In this document: in pieces, positions 55,433-63,136 of the stretch | Layout of the letters: every line of letters begins with the position of its first letter | Numbering within the stretch: position 1 is the first letter of the stretch | DNA from: DATBLE01 sp963808815 | GTDB taxonomy: Bacteria > Actinomycetota > Thermoleophilia > Gaiellales > Gaiellaceae | Direction of reading: 5' to 3' | Assembly (NCBI GenBank): GCA_963808815.1 | Contig: CAWEGI010000004.1 | Coordinates: forward strand, 109,527 to 173,526 | DNA length: 64,000 nt | Notes under the pieces: model-generated | The model's input: the letters and a program-made list of their open reading frames with translations, nothing else | Told to the model about the DNA's origin: nothing | The model's database searches: none | Position numbers and translations under genes: made by a program

Positions 55433-56269
55433 ATGGAAGGTCGGGCGCAGGTCAACGGCGTCGAGCTCTGGTACCAGGTCTCCGGCGAGGGCGAGCCCGT
55501 CGTCCAGATCCACGGAGCGGGCTTCGGGCACTTCAACTTCGCTCCGGCCACCCCGGCGATCGCCGAGCACTTCCGGGTGATCGACTACGACCTGCGCGGC
55601 TACGGGCAGTCGGACCGCCCAGTGCAGCACTACGACATGGAGGTCTGGGCGGACGACGTCGCGGGCCTCCTCGACGCGCTCGAGCTCCCCGCCGCGCACG
55701 TCCACGGGACCTCGATGGGCGGGATGATCGCAATCGTCTTCGCCGGCAAGTACCCGGAGCGGACGACCTCCGTCGTGGTCAACTGCGCCGCCGCGAAGCT
55801 CGGCGCGGCCGGACGCCTCGTCTTCAAGAACTGGATCGACATCGCCCGGATGGATCCCGACGGCCCGGGGAGCCGCATCCTCGCCGAGCTGATCGCGTGG
55901 CAGGCGCTCTCGAAGGCGTTCCTCGAGACGCCGGACGGTGTCGCCTCGATCGACAACATCCAGCAGATCCTGCGCGACTCGAACCGGATCGAGGTGTTCA
56001 CGGCCGCATGCGAGGCGATGTGCGAGATGGACATCCGCGACTGGCTGCCGAAGATCACCTCGCCGGCGCTCGTTCTCGGCGGCGACGAGGATCTGATGAC
56101 GCCGTGGGACCAGGGGCCGGACGGAGCCGGCCAGCAGGCGATCTACGAGGGGATCGCCGGCGCCGAGAAGCACGTCATCCACGGCTCGAACCACTCGACG
56201 ATCTTCGACAACACCGACGAGCACGTCCGGGTCGTGATCGACTTCCTCCGGCGAAACAGCGCCGCGTAG
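55433..56269 (+). CDS. Alpha/beta-fold hydrolase
   Basis: A 278-residue hydrolase. The oxyanion loop is IHGAGFGH, the nucleophile elbow HGTSMGGMIA, the acid is in LGGDEDLMTP and the base histidine in HGSNHSTI, so the triad is complete. It resembles lactone, ester or enol-lactone hydrolases (PcaD/BioH type). I choose ATG 55433 (MEGRAQVNGVELWYQ) because GGGAGG stands 6 nt before it and the family starts there; the in-frame ATG 55382 lies in a palindrome and lacks a ribosome site. Followed 4 bp later by the permease, so co-transcribed. Confidence 0.85.
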   Translation: MEGRAQVNGVELWYQVSGEGEPVVQIHGAGFGHFNFAPATPAIAEHFRVIDYDLRGYGQSDRPVQHYDMEVWADDVAGLLDALELPAAHVHGTSMGGMIAIVFAGKYPERTTSVVVNCAAAKLGAAGRLVFKNWIDIARMDPDGPGSRILAELIAWQALSKAFLETPDGVASIDNIQQILRDSNRIEVFTAACEAMCEMDIRDWLPKITSPALVLGGDEDLMTPWDQGPDGAGQQAIYEGIAGAEKHVIHGSNHSTIFDNTDEHVRVVIDFLRRNSAA

Positions 56270-56273
56270 GGGC

Positions 56274-57644
56274 GTGCCGGCGGTCGAGGTCTACGGCGTC
56301 GAGCCGATCCCGGCCGAGTTGCGGACGGTCGGGTGGCGCGACCTGTTCGCGATCAACTTCACGTTCTTCCTCAACCCGGTCATGTACGTGCTCGGCGCGC
56401 TCGCGGTGGTGGACGGCGGGCTGTCGCTCGGCTGGGCGATCGCGGCCAACGTCCTCGGTCAGGCCCTCGCCTATGCCCTGCTGATCCTGTTCGCACAACC
56501 GGGCGTCGACTACGGGCTACCGGGCCAGGTTGCGATGCGGGGGACATTCGGCTTCTGGGGCGCGCGCACTCTCACCTCCCCGTACCGGATGATCGCCGCC
56601 ACCTACTGGTTCGCCGCCCAGGCGCTGGCAGGCGCGCTCGGGATCCAGGCGATCGTGGTCGCGCTCGGAGGGGACAAGCCGTCGCTCGTTCCGATCGCGC
56701 TGGGGCTCGGCCTCTTCCACGCAGCGTTGGCGGTGCTCGGGTTCGATGTGATGCGTTACGTGCTGCGAATCGTCCTGCCCGTCTCGCTCGCCTTCACGGG
56801 CGTGCTGCTCGCGCTGTACCTGAGCACGGACGATCCGCGCTTCGAGGCGGGCCGCGTCTTCAGCTCGCCCGACCAGCACCCGACGTGGGCCGGGTTCGCG
56901 ACCTACGTCACGGTGATGGCCGGCGCCTCGCTGACGCTGGTGCCGAGCGTCGCCGACTTCTGCCGCTACACGCCGAAGCGGAGCGACATGCGGATCGGGC
57001 TGTTCGCGTCTGCGACCACGGCCGTGCTGGTCACGACCGTCGTCGGCGGCTGGGCGGGGGCAGCCACCGGCGAGCTCAACCCGTTCGTCGCCGTCGCCGA
57101 CCTGACGAGCGTGAACGCGGTCCTCGTCGTGCTCGCCGGCGCGATCGTCGTCCAGGGCATCGCCGCGAACATCACCAACGTCTACACGGCCGGCCTGTCG
57201 CTCGTGAACGCGGTCCCGCCGCTCGGCCGCTTCCGCTCGACCCTGCTCGTCGCGGCGGCCGCCGTCGGCCTCTGCGCGTTCCCCAGCTTCATCGAGGAGG
57301 CGCAGAACTGGATCGGCCACCTCGGCAACCTCGGCGCCCCGCTCGCCGGCGTGGTGCTCGCGGACTACGTCGTGCTCAAGCGCGCCCGCCTGGAACCGAA
57401 GGCGCTGTTCGACCCTCACGGGCAATACCGGTACTTCAACGGTGTCAACCTCGCCGCGGTCGCCGCGATCGCCGTCGGCGCCGGCGCCTACTACGCGGTT
57501 CCTCAGGCGTGGCTGAAGGTCGTCTGGGGCATCGCGGTGGGCGCCGCCGCCTACGCCGTGCTCCGCCGTGCCGCAGCGGCGCTCGGGGCCTACGCGCCGA
57601 CCGGGATTCGCACTTCCTCCCAGCGCTCGAGCTCGCCCTCGTAG
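56274..57644 (+). CDS. NCS1-family permease (cytosine/allantoin/hydantoin type)
   Basis: A 456-residue importer with about twelve membrane spans. The N-terminal GVEPIPAELRTVGWRDLFAIN block, the GLPGQVAMRGTFGFWG segment between spans 2 and 3, and the DFCRYTPKRSD loop are NCS1 features. NCS1 proteins carry nucleobases, allantoin, hydantoins and related ureides with Na+ or H+, which agrees with the hydantoinase genes nearby. GTG start 4 bp after the hydrolase. The last 55 bp overlap the convergent flavoenzyme gene, so the true C terminus may be shorter. Confidence 0.87.
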   Translation: MPAVEVYGVEPIPAELRTVGWRDLFAINFTFFLNPVMYVLGALAVVDGGLSLGWAIAANVLGQALAYALLILFAQPGVDYGLPGQVAMRGTFGFWGARTLTSPYRMIAATYWFAAQALAGALGIQAIVVALGGDKPSLVPIALGLGLFHAALAVLGFDVMRYVLRIVLPVSLAFTGVLLALYLSTDDPRFEAGRVFSSPDQHPTWAGFATYVTVMAGASLTLVPSVADFCRYTPKRSDMRIGLFASATTAVLVTTVVGGWAGAATGELNPFVAVADLTSVNAVLVVLAGAIVVQGIAANITNVYTAGLSLVNAVPPLGRFRSTLLVAAAAVGLCAFPSFIEEAQNWIGHLGNLGAPLAGVVLADYVVLKRARLEPKALFDPHGQYRYFNGVNLAAVAAIAVGAGAYYAVPQAWLKVVWGIAVGAAAYAVLRRAAAALGAYAPTGIRTSSQRSSSPS

Positions 57645-59654
57645 ATGTAGCGCTCCTCGGGCGACCAGAGCTCCCGTCCGGCGAGGTAGCCCTCGTAGAT
57701 CGCGTGGTCGAGCTTGCGCGGTGCGACGCAGTCGCCGATCCGGTGCAGATTCTCCACGACGCCCTTCAGGTCGAAGTAGAGCCCGTCGTCGGCCTTCGCC
57801 CCGGCTGCGAGCACGACCGTGTCGACCCCCTCGATCGTCTCGGCTGCTCCGGTGTAGATGTTGAACAAGCGCACGAGGTCGCCTTCGATCGCGCTCGCCC
57901 ATGCATTCAGTCGGTAGGCGAGGCCCTTGCCGAGCAGCCGCGTGTACAGGTGCGCCATGTCGAGGGTCGTCAGCGTGACGGGGAACAGGGCGTTCCAGCG
58001 GCTGACGAGCTCGACCTCGCTGCCCCCGTCCAAGAGCACTTCGCAGACGCCTGCAGCCGCGCGGGTGCCGTCGTCGTCGAGTACGACCACTCTCCGGCCG
58101 ACGGGACGCTCCCCCAGCAGCACGTCCCACCCGGTGAGGACGTTGTCCTGTTCGACGCCGGGCAGGCTGTCGACGAGCGGGTTGACGCTCGAAAAGCCGG
58201 TACGGGTGGCGACGGCACCGGTCGCGACCAAGACGCCGTCAGGGTCGAGCCCCTGCACCGACGCCGCTGTCGCCTCGGTACCGAGCCGGACGTCGACTCC
58301 GAGGCGCTCCAGCCGCCGCTCGAGGTCGGTGACGAGCCAGCCGAACTCCTCCCGAGCCGGCGTGCGCAGGATCAGGTTCACCTGGCCGCCGAGTCGGTCG
58401 GCCCGCTCGACGAGGATGACCTCGTGGCCACGCTCGGCGAGCGTGGCGGCCGCTTTCATTCCTGCCGGGCCGCCGCCGGCGACGAGCCAGCGCGCGGGGG
58501 GTTCGGCCCGCGGGAGCGGCCCGCCGAACCGACCCTCGCGCCCGGCCGCCGGGTTGACCGTGCAGGCGATCGGCAGGCCCTTGAAGACGCGCCCGATGCA
58601 GCCCTGGTTGCCGCGGATGCAGTGGACGATCTCGTCCTCGCGGCCCTCGCGCGCCTTGTTCGCGAACTCCGGGTCGGCGATCTGGGCGCGGGTCATCGCC
58701 ACCATGTCCGCCTTCCCGGCGGCGAGGATCTCCTCGGCGAGCGCCGCGTCCTTGATCCCTCCGACCGTGAACACCGGCAGCGACACGGCCCCCTTCACCT
58801 GCGCGGTCAGATCGACGAGGTAGCCGTCGGGCACGTCGGAGGGCTCGATCGCGCGCCAGATGTTGTGGTAGCCGGCGGCGGTGACGTTGACGTAGTCGAT
58901 TCCGCCCGCGCGCTCGAGCTCCTGGGCGACGCGGACGGCATCCTCGATGTCGAGGCCGCCCGGGACGAAATCGGTGAGGCTGATCCGGACGCCCACGACC
59001 CAGTCGGAGCCGACCCGGCCTCGCACCTCGTCGATCACCTCCCGAGCAAAGCGCAGGCGGTTCTCGAACGTGCCGCCGTACTCGTCCGTGCGCTTGTTGT
59101 AGAGCGGTGAGAGGAACTGGTGGAGGAGGTAGCTGTGCGAGATGTGCACCTCGGTGCCGTCGAAGCCGCCCTCGCGTGAGAGCTCCGCCGAGCGTCCCCA
59201 CCACTCGACCACCTCGCGGATGTCCTCGTGCTCCATGGCCTTCGGCGTCTCGCCGTAGGCCGGGCTCTTCACTGCCGACGGCCCCCAGAGGACGCGCAGA
59301 TCGTCCGCGGAGTCGCTCGTCGCGTTCAGTCCGAAGTGGTTGAGCTGCGCGAAGATCACGCGCGCCGTGCTCGTGGACGGCATCGGTCAGCCGCCGGTCG
59401 GCCTCGAGCGCCTCCCGCAGATACGCCCAGGCGACGCGCGGAAACCCCGTCGTCGAGGTCGGGTGGACGACGCGGTTGCCGGTGATCAACAGACCTGCGC
59501 CGCCCTTCGCGCGCGCGGCCTGGTAGTCGACGTTCCGCTGGGAGTCCACGGCGCCGTGCGCGAAGAGCTTGACGTGCGCCGTCTGCATGATCCGGTTCCG
59601 GACGGTCACGCTGCCGATCACGAGCGGGCTGAACAGATGCGGGTAGGCGCTCAT
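57590..59654 (-). CDS. FadH/TMADH-type flavin and iron-sulfur oxidoreductase (one frame break)
   Basis: About 688 residues. The N-terminal Old Yellow Enzyme barrel starts MSAYPHLFSPLVIGSVTVRN; a break near 59383 shifts it. GGFDGTEVHISHSYLLHQFLSP follows in blocks. Then comes the 4Fe-4S segment HCIRGNQGCIG with ACTVNP, in which the second cysteine of the usual CxxCN motif is glycine. The C-terminal half binds FAD and NAD(P) (VAGGGPAGMKAAATLAE). Relatives include 2,4-dienoyl-CoA reductase, trimethylamine dehydrogenase and N-methyl amino acid demethylases. In this island, N-demethylation of a sarcosine-like product is an attractive role, not proven. Confidence 0.83.
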
Positions 59655-59701
59655 GCGTCCTCCTTCGCCGGCGAGGTTAGGGCCGTAGACTATGCCGCCG
59701 A

Positions 59702-60319
59702 ATGAGCGCCGACGAGTTCGTTCTCGACTCGCCCGTCGTCCGCGACTTCGTCGGCGAAGTGCGGACGGAGTTGGCACGGGGGGCTTCGCCCGAGGCCGCG
59801 TGTGCCGCGATCAGACCGGCCTTCGCAGCACTCCTGGCCGATCAGGGCTGGCTTCCGGACGAGCTTGCCGAGCCGGTGCCGGGCAGCGGCATGGGCGGCG
59901 GCATCGGCCAGTGGCTCCTCTACCGGACCGACGACGGGTCGCTCTCGCTCTTCTCGCTCGTCGTCCCCTCGGGCTCGGAGACGCCGATCCACGACCACCT
60001 CGCCTGGGGCCTGGTCGGCCTCTACCGCGGCGAGCAGGACGAGGAGATCTTCGCCCGCGACGGTGACGCGCTCACTCTCGTGGAGCGCCGGGCGCTCCGG
60101 CGGGGCGACCTGTACGAGCTCTTCCCCCCGCACGACGACATCCATCGTGTCCGCACGACGTCGGAGGAGCAGTCGGTCTCCATCCACCTGCTCACCAACG
60201 ACACGGGCTGCACCTGGCGCCACTCCTACGACCTCGACACGGGCCATGCGAGCCCCTTCCGGTCGGGGTACTCGAACGCCGCCTGCGAGGGCCGCGAGCC
60301 GGCTGCCGGAGGCAGTTGA
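59702..60319 (+). CDS. Cysteine dioxygenase-like cupin
   Basis: A 205-residue cupin of the CDO/thiol-dioxygenase (COG5553-like) group. The iron histidines are in TPIHDHLAWGLVGLYRGEQDE and in PPHDDIHRVRT, and the fold ends with SIHLLTNDTGCTWRHSYD. Relatives oxidise cysteine or 3-mercaptopropionate; others are uncharacterised. Start ATG 59702, with a TAGACT hexamer 10 nt upstream. It is divergent from the flavoenzyme and stands immediately before the ABC importer promoter, so it may be separate from that operon. Confidence 0.82.
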   Translation: MSADEFVLDSPVVRDFVGEVRTELARGASPEAACAAIRPAFAALLADQGWLPDELAEPVPGSGMGGGIGQWLLYRTDDGSLSLFSLVVPSGSETPIHDHLAWGLVGLYRGEQDEEIFARDGDALTLVERRALRRGDLYELFPPHDDIHRVRTTSEEQSVSIHLLTNDTGCTWRHSYDLDTGHASPFRSGYSNAACEGREPAAGGS

Positions 60320-60345
60320 CTCTCGCCCCCGGCGGTTGTATACAA
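60316..60345 (+). promoter_or_regulatory. Promoter with TTGTATACAA operator, ABC importer operon
   Basis: TTGACT (60316-60321), 17-bp spacer and TATACA (60339-60344). The perfect 10-bp palindrome TTGTATACAA (60336-60345) covers the -10 and fits the TNGT...ACNA pattern known for GntR/FCD-type operators. The predicted start near 60351 leaves a leader of about 110 nt. Confidence 0.7.
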
Positions 60346-60355
60346 GAGCGATCTG

Positions 60356-60440
60356 TCAGGCGCACCGTCACCCGGCTTGCGATCGGCCCGCATCGAGCTC
60401 ACGCCGGGAACCTGTGGGGCCGTCTCCTCGAGAGACGGCC
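60356..60440 (+). ncRNA. Structured 5' leader of the ABC importer operon
   Basis: Complementary arms CAGG (60356-60359)/CCTG (60411-60414), CCCGGC (60371-60376)/GCCGGG (60403-60408) and an inner CGAT/ATCG pair nest in one arm. A separate 9-bp hairpin GGCCGTCTC (60418-60426)/GAGACGGCC (60432-60440) ends 5 nt before the AAAGGAG ribosome site. I do not recognise a known riboswitch; it is a candidate regulatory leader only. Confidence 0.4.
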
Positions 60441-60460
60441 TGCGGAAAGGAGAGCGGTAG

Positions 60461-61981
60461 ATGAGTGAGTTCGAGTACGACCCCTTCGAGTATGCAGAGG
60501 CACTCGCCGAAGGGGAGGGCTTGGGCGGGAGTGACCTCGACGAGGCAAGGCGGTCGGCGGATGACGAGGACCGTCGCGGCCTGAGCCGGCGCGACCTCCT
60601 CGTCAGGGGCGGTCTCGGCGCTGCAGCGGTCGGCGGCCTCGGCGCGCTCGCCGGGCCGGCGGCGGCCAAGCCGGCGGCGAGCGGCAAGTTCACCGGCACG
60701 CTCCGCGTCCTCACGTTGGGCGTCGAATTCCCCATCCCGGACATCGCGAAGCAGGCCTCCAAGGACCTGGGCTTCACCATCAAGCCGATCCTCGCGCCGT
60801 CAGAGAAGCAGCCGCAGATCGCGATCACGTCGCCGGACACCTTCGACGTCTTCGGCGGCTACAACTACCAGTCGCTCCAGGTGTGGCCTTCCGGCGGCCT
60901 CCAGCCGGTCGACACGCACCGGCTCGCCTCGTGGAATTCGCAGTACAAGCTGTTCACGCACGGCAAGCTCAATCCGGCCTCGGCACGGTGCACCTTCGGG
61001 CAGGGGAACGCACCGTTCCGCACGACGTTCGTCGATCCGAACGGCTCGACCGGGCTCCCTGCCTATGCCAGCGGCCCGCCGAGCAACAAGCAGATCGTCC
61101 GCTGGATCGGCGAGAACGGCAAGCCGATCGCCGGCAAGCCGCAGCCGCGCTGGATCGTCGGCCCGGCGGCGCACTTCAACGCCGACTCGATGGGCTACAA
61201 CGCCGACGTGATCAAGAAGCGCCCGGAGCAGGTCTCCTGGGCGGAGCTCCTGAACACGAAGTGGAAGGGCCGAGTCTCGCTGCTGCGCGACCCGGGGATC
61301 ATGAGCCAGGACGCGGCCGCCGCTGTCGGCGCGCTCGGCCTGCTCAAGATCAAGGACTACGGCAACCCGACGAAGGCCGAGATCGACCGGCTCTTCAAGA
61401 TCCTGACCACGTACAAGAAGAATGGCCAGTTCCGCGCGTTCTGGTCGGCCTTCACCGACTCGGTGAACTTCATGGTCTCGAAGGAGGTCGTGATCGAGTC
61501 GATGTGGTCGCCCGCCGTGGCGCTCGTCAAGGCGGCCGGCGTGAACATCCTCTACGCCGCCCCGCCCGAGGGCTTCCGCGGGTGGTGCAGTGCCGAGGGC
61601 ATCTCCTCGAAGGTCACGGACCCGGCGAAGCTCCAGGCCTGTTACGACTACATCAATTGGAACTACAACGGGTACCTCGGTGCCGTCATCATGCGCCAGG
61701 GTTACTACATCGCCAACGGGCAGAAGCTGCTGCCGTGGATCAATTCGGCCGCGGGGAAGAAGGCCGGCTTCACGCCTGCCGAATACGACTATTGGTGGGG
61801 CGGCAAGGCGGCCCCGCGTGACCTGCCCGGGATCACCGGCAAGGTCGGCGACATCAAGAAGGGCAGTCGGCGCGAAGGTGGTTCGTTCCCGCAGCGGATC
61901 TGCAAGTACTACTCGTGGAACTCCTTCGGCAAGAACAGCGTGTACCTGACCAAGAGGGTGAACGACTTCCTGTCCGCCTAG
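60461..61981 (+). CDS. Tat-exported ABC transporter substrate-binding protein (PotD-like)
   Basis: A 506-residue extracytoplasmic solute receptor. An acidic 40-residue N region precedes the twin-arginine motif LSRRDLLVRGG and a hydrophobic core ending at AGPAAA, so it is exported folded. The mature domain starts GTLRVLTLGVEFPIPDIA and contains NADSMGYNADVIKKRPEQVSW and FWSAFTDSVNFMVSKEV, as in spermidine/putrescine-type receptors. No lipobox is seen. ATG preceded by AAAGGAG at 8 nt. The ligand is unknown; given the island, a nitrogenous compound is plausible. Confidence 0.85.
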   Translation: MSEFEYDPFEYAEALAEGEGLGGSDLDEARRSADDEDRRGLSRRDLLVRGGLGAAAVGGLGALAGPAAAKPAASGKFTGTLRVLTLGVEFPIPDIAKQASKDLGFTIKPILAPSEKQPQIAITSPDTFDVFGGYNYQSLQVWPSGGLQPVDTHRLASWNSQYKLFTHGKLNPASARCTFGQGNAPFRTTFVDPNGSTGLPAYASGPPSNKQIVRWIGENGKPIAGKPQPRWIVGPAAHFNADSMGYNADVIKKRPEQVSWAELLNTKWKGRVSLLRDPGIMSQDAAAAVGALGLLKIKDYGNPTKAEIDRLFKILTTYKKNGQFRAFWSAFTDSVNFMVSKEVVIESMWSPAVALVKAAGVNILYAAPPEGFRGWCSAEGISSKVTDPAKLQACYDYINWNYNGYLGAVIMRQGYYIANGQKLLPWINSAAGKKAGFTPAEYDYWWGGKAAPRDLPGITGKVGDIKKGSRREGGSFPQRICKYYSWNSFGKNSVYLTKRVNDFLSA

Positions 61982-61987
61982 CAGCGC

Positions 61988-63136
61988 ATGTCGGATCAGG
62001 GGGTTTCGAGCAACGAGGGGGCGGCGACCGCCGCCCCCTCCGCATCCGAGGGGTCAGGGCTCGACCTCGTCGGCCTGACCAAGGTCTTCCCCGGCGGGAC
62101 GGTCGCCGTGGACGACGTCAACCTGCACGTCGACCACGGGGAGTACGTCGTCCTGCTCGGCCCGTCGGGCTGCGGCAAGACCACCACGCTGCGCATGATC
62201 GGCGGTCACGAGTGGCCGACCGAGGGCGACATCGTGCTCGACGGCGAGTCGCTGGTCGACCTGCCGCCTCACAAGCGGGCGACGACGACCGTCTTCCAGC
62301 ACTTCGCTCTCTTCCCGCACCGCTCGGTGCTCTCGAACGTCGAGTTCGGCCTGAAGATGCACGGTATCGGGAAGGAGGAGCGGCGGAGGCGGGCGACGGA
62401 GGCGCTCGACATGGTCGGTCTGACTGCGCTCGCCGACCGCAAGCCGAGGGCCCTGTCGGGCGGCCAGCAGCAGCGGGTCGCACTCGCCCGCGTCCTCGTC
62501 ACCCAGCCGAAGGCGCTGCTCCTGGACGAGCCGCTCGGCGACCTCGACCGGCTGCTCCAGCTGCGTATGCGCGTCGAGCTCCGCAACCTCCAGCGCCAGC
62601 TCGGCCTGATGTTCGTCCACGTCACGCACAACCAGGAAGAGGCGCTGTCCATGGCCGACCGGATCGTGGTCATGAACGACGCCCGCATCCAGCAGGTGGC
62701 CGACCCGCTGACCATCGCCACGAAACCGGCCACCGAGCTCGTCGCCCGCTTCATGGGCGACAACAACATCATCCGCGGCAAGGTGACCCAGCGGGAGGGC
62801 GACCGCCTGGTGGTCGAGGACGAGCACCAGGTCCAGGCGAGCGTCCGTGCCCCCGGCGCGTCGAAGCAGGTAGGGGACAGCGCGATGGTCGCCGTCCGGG
62901 CCGCCGCCGTCACGATCGACCCGAACGGCACTGCTCCGGCCGGCCCCAACTCGATCGAGTGCGAGATCGTCTTCGTCGAGTTTCTCGGTGACCTGGTCAA
63001 GCTGCACCTGCTCGCCGGCGGCGAGCGGATGCTCGCCAAGGTCACGGCGGAGCACTACCCGGCACTTCGCGGCCGCGAGGGTGACCAGATCCGGATCTCC
63101 TGGAAGGAGGAGGATGTCCAGCTCCTCGACGCCTGA
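61988..63136 (+). CDS. ABC importer ATP-binding protein (PotA-like)
   Basis: A 382-residue ATPase. Walker A LLGPSGCGKTTTLRMI, Q-loop TTVFQHFALFPH, signature LSGGQQQRVALARV, Walker B ALLLDEPLGDLD and the switch histidine in FVHVTHNQEEAL are all intact. Residues 255-380 form a TOBE-type domain as in PotA/MalK. Six base pairs after the receptor gene, and overlapping the permease gene by 23 bp. It energises uptake through the permease(s) encoded downstream. Confidence 0.93.
   Translation: MSDQGVSSNEGAATAAPSASEGSGLDLVGLTKVFPGGTVAVDDVNLHVDHGEYVVLLGPSGCGKTTTLRMIGGHEWPTEGDIVLDGESLVDLPPHKRATTTVFQHFALFPHRSVLSNVEFGLKMHGIGKEERRRRATEALDMVGLTALADRKPRALSGGQQQRVALARVLVTQPKALLLDEPLGDLDRLLQLRMRVELRNLQRQLGLMFVHVTHNQEEALSMADRIVVMNDARIQQVADPLTIATKPATELVARFMGDNNIIRGKVTQREGDRLVVEDEHQVQASVRAPGASKQVGDSAMVAVRAAAVTIDPNGTAPAGPNSIECEIVFVEFLGDLVKLHLLAGGERMLAKVTAEHYPALRGREGDQIRISWKEEDVQLLDA

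Noticed and set aside
60351..60460. Guanidine (ykkC) or TPP riboswitch
   Set aside because: Neither the ACGR/GGACGRG motifs nor a CUGAGA element is present in the leader.
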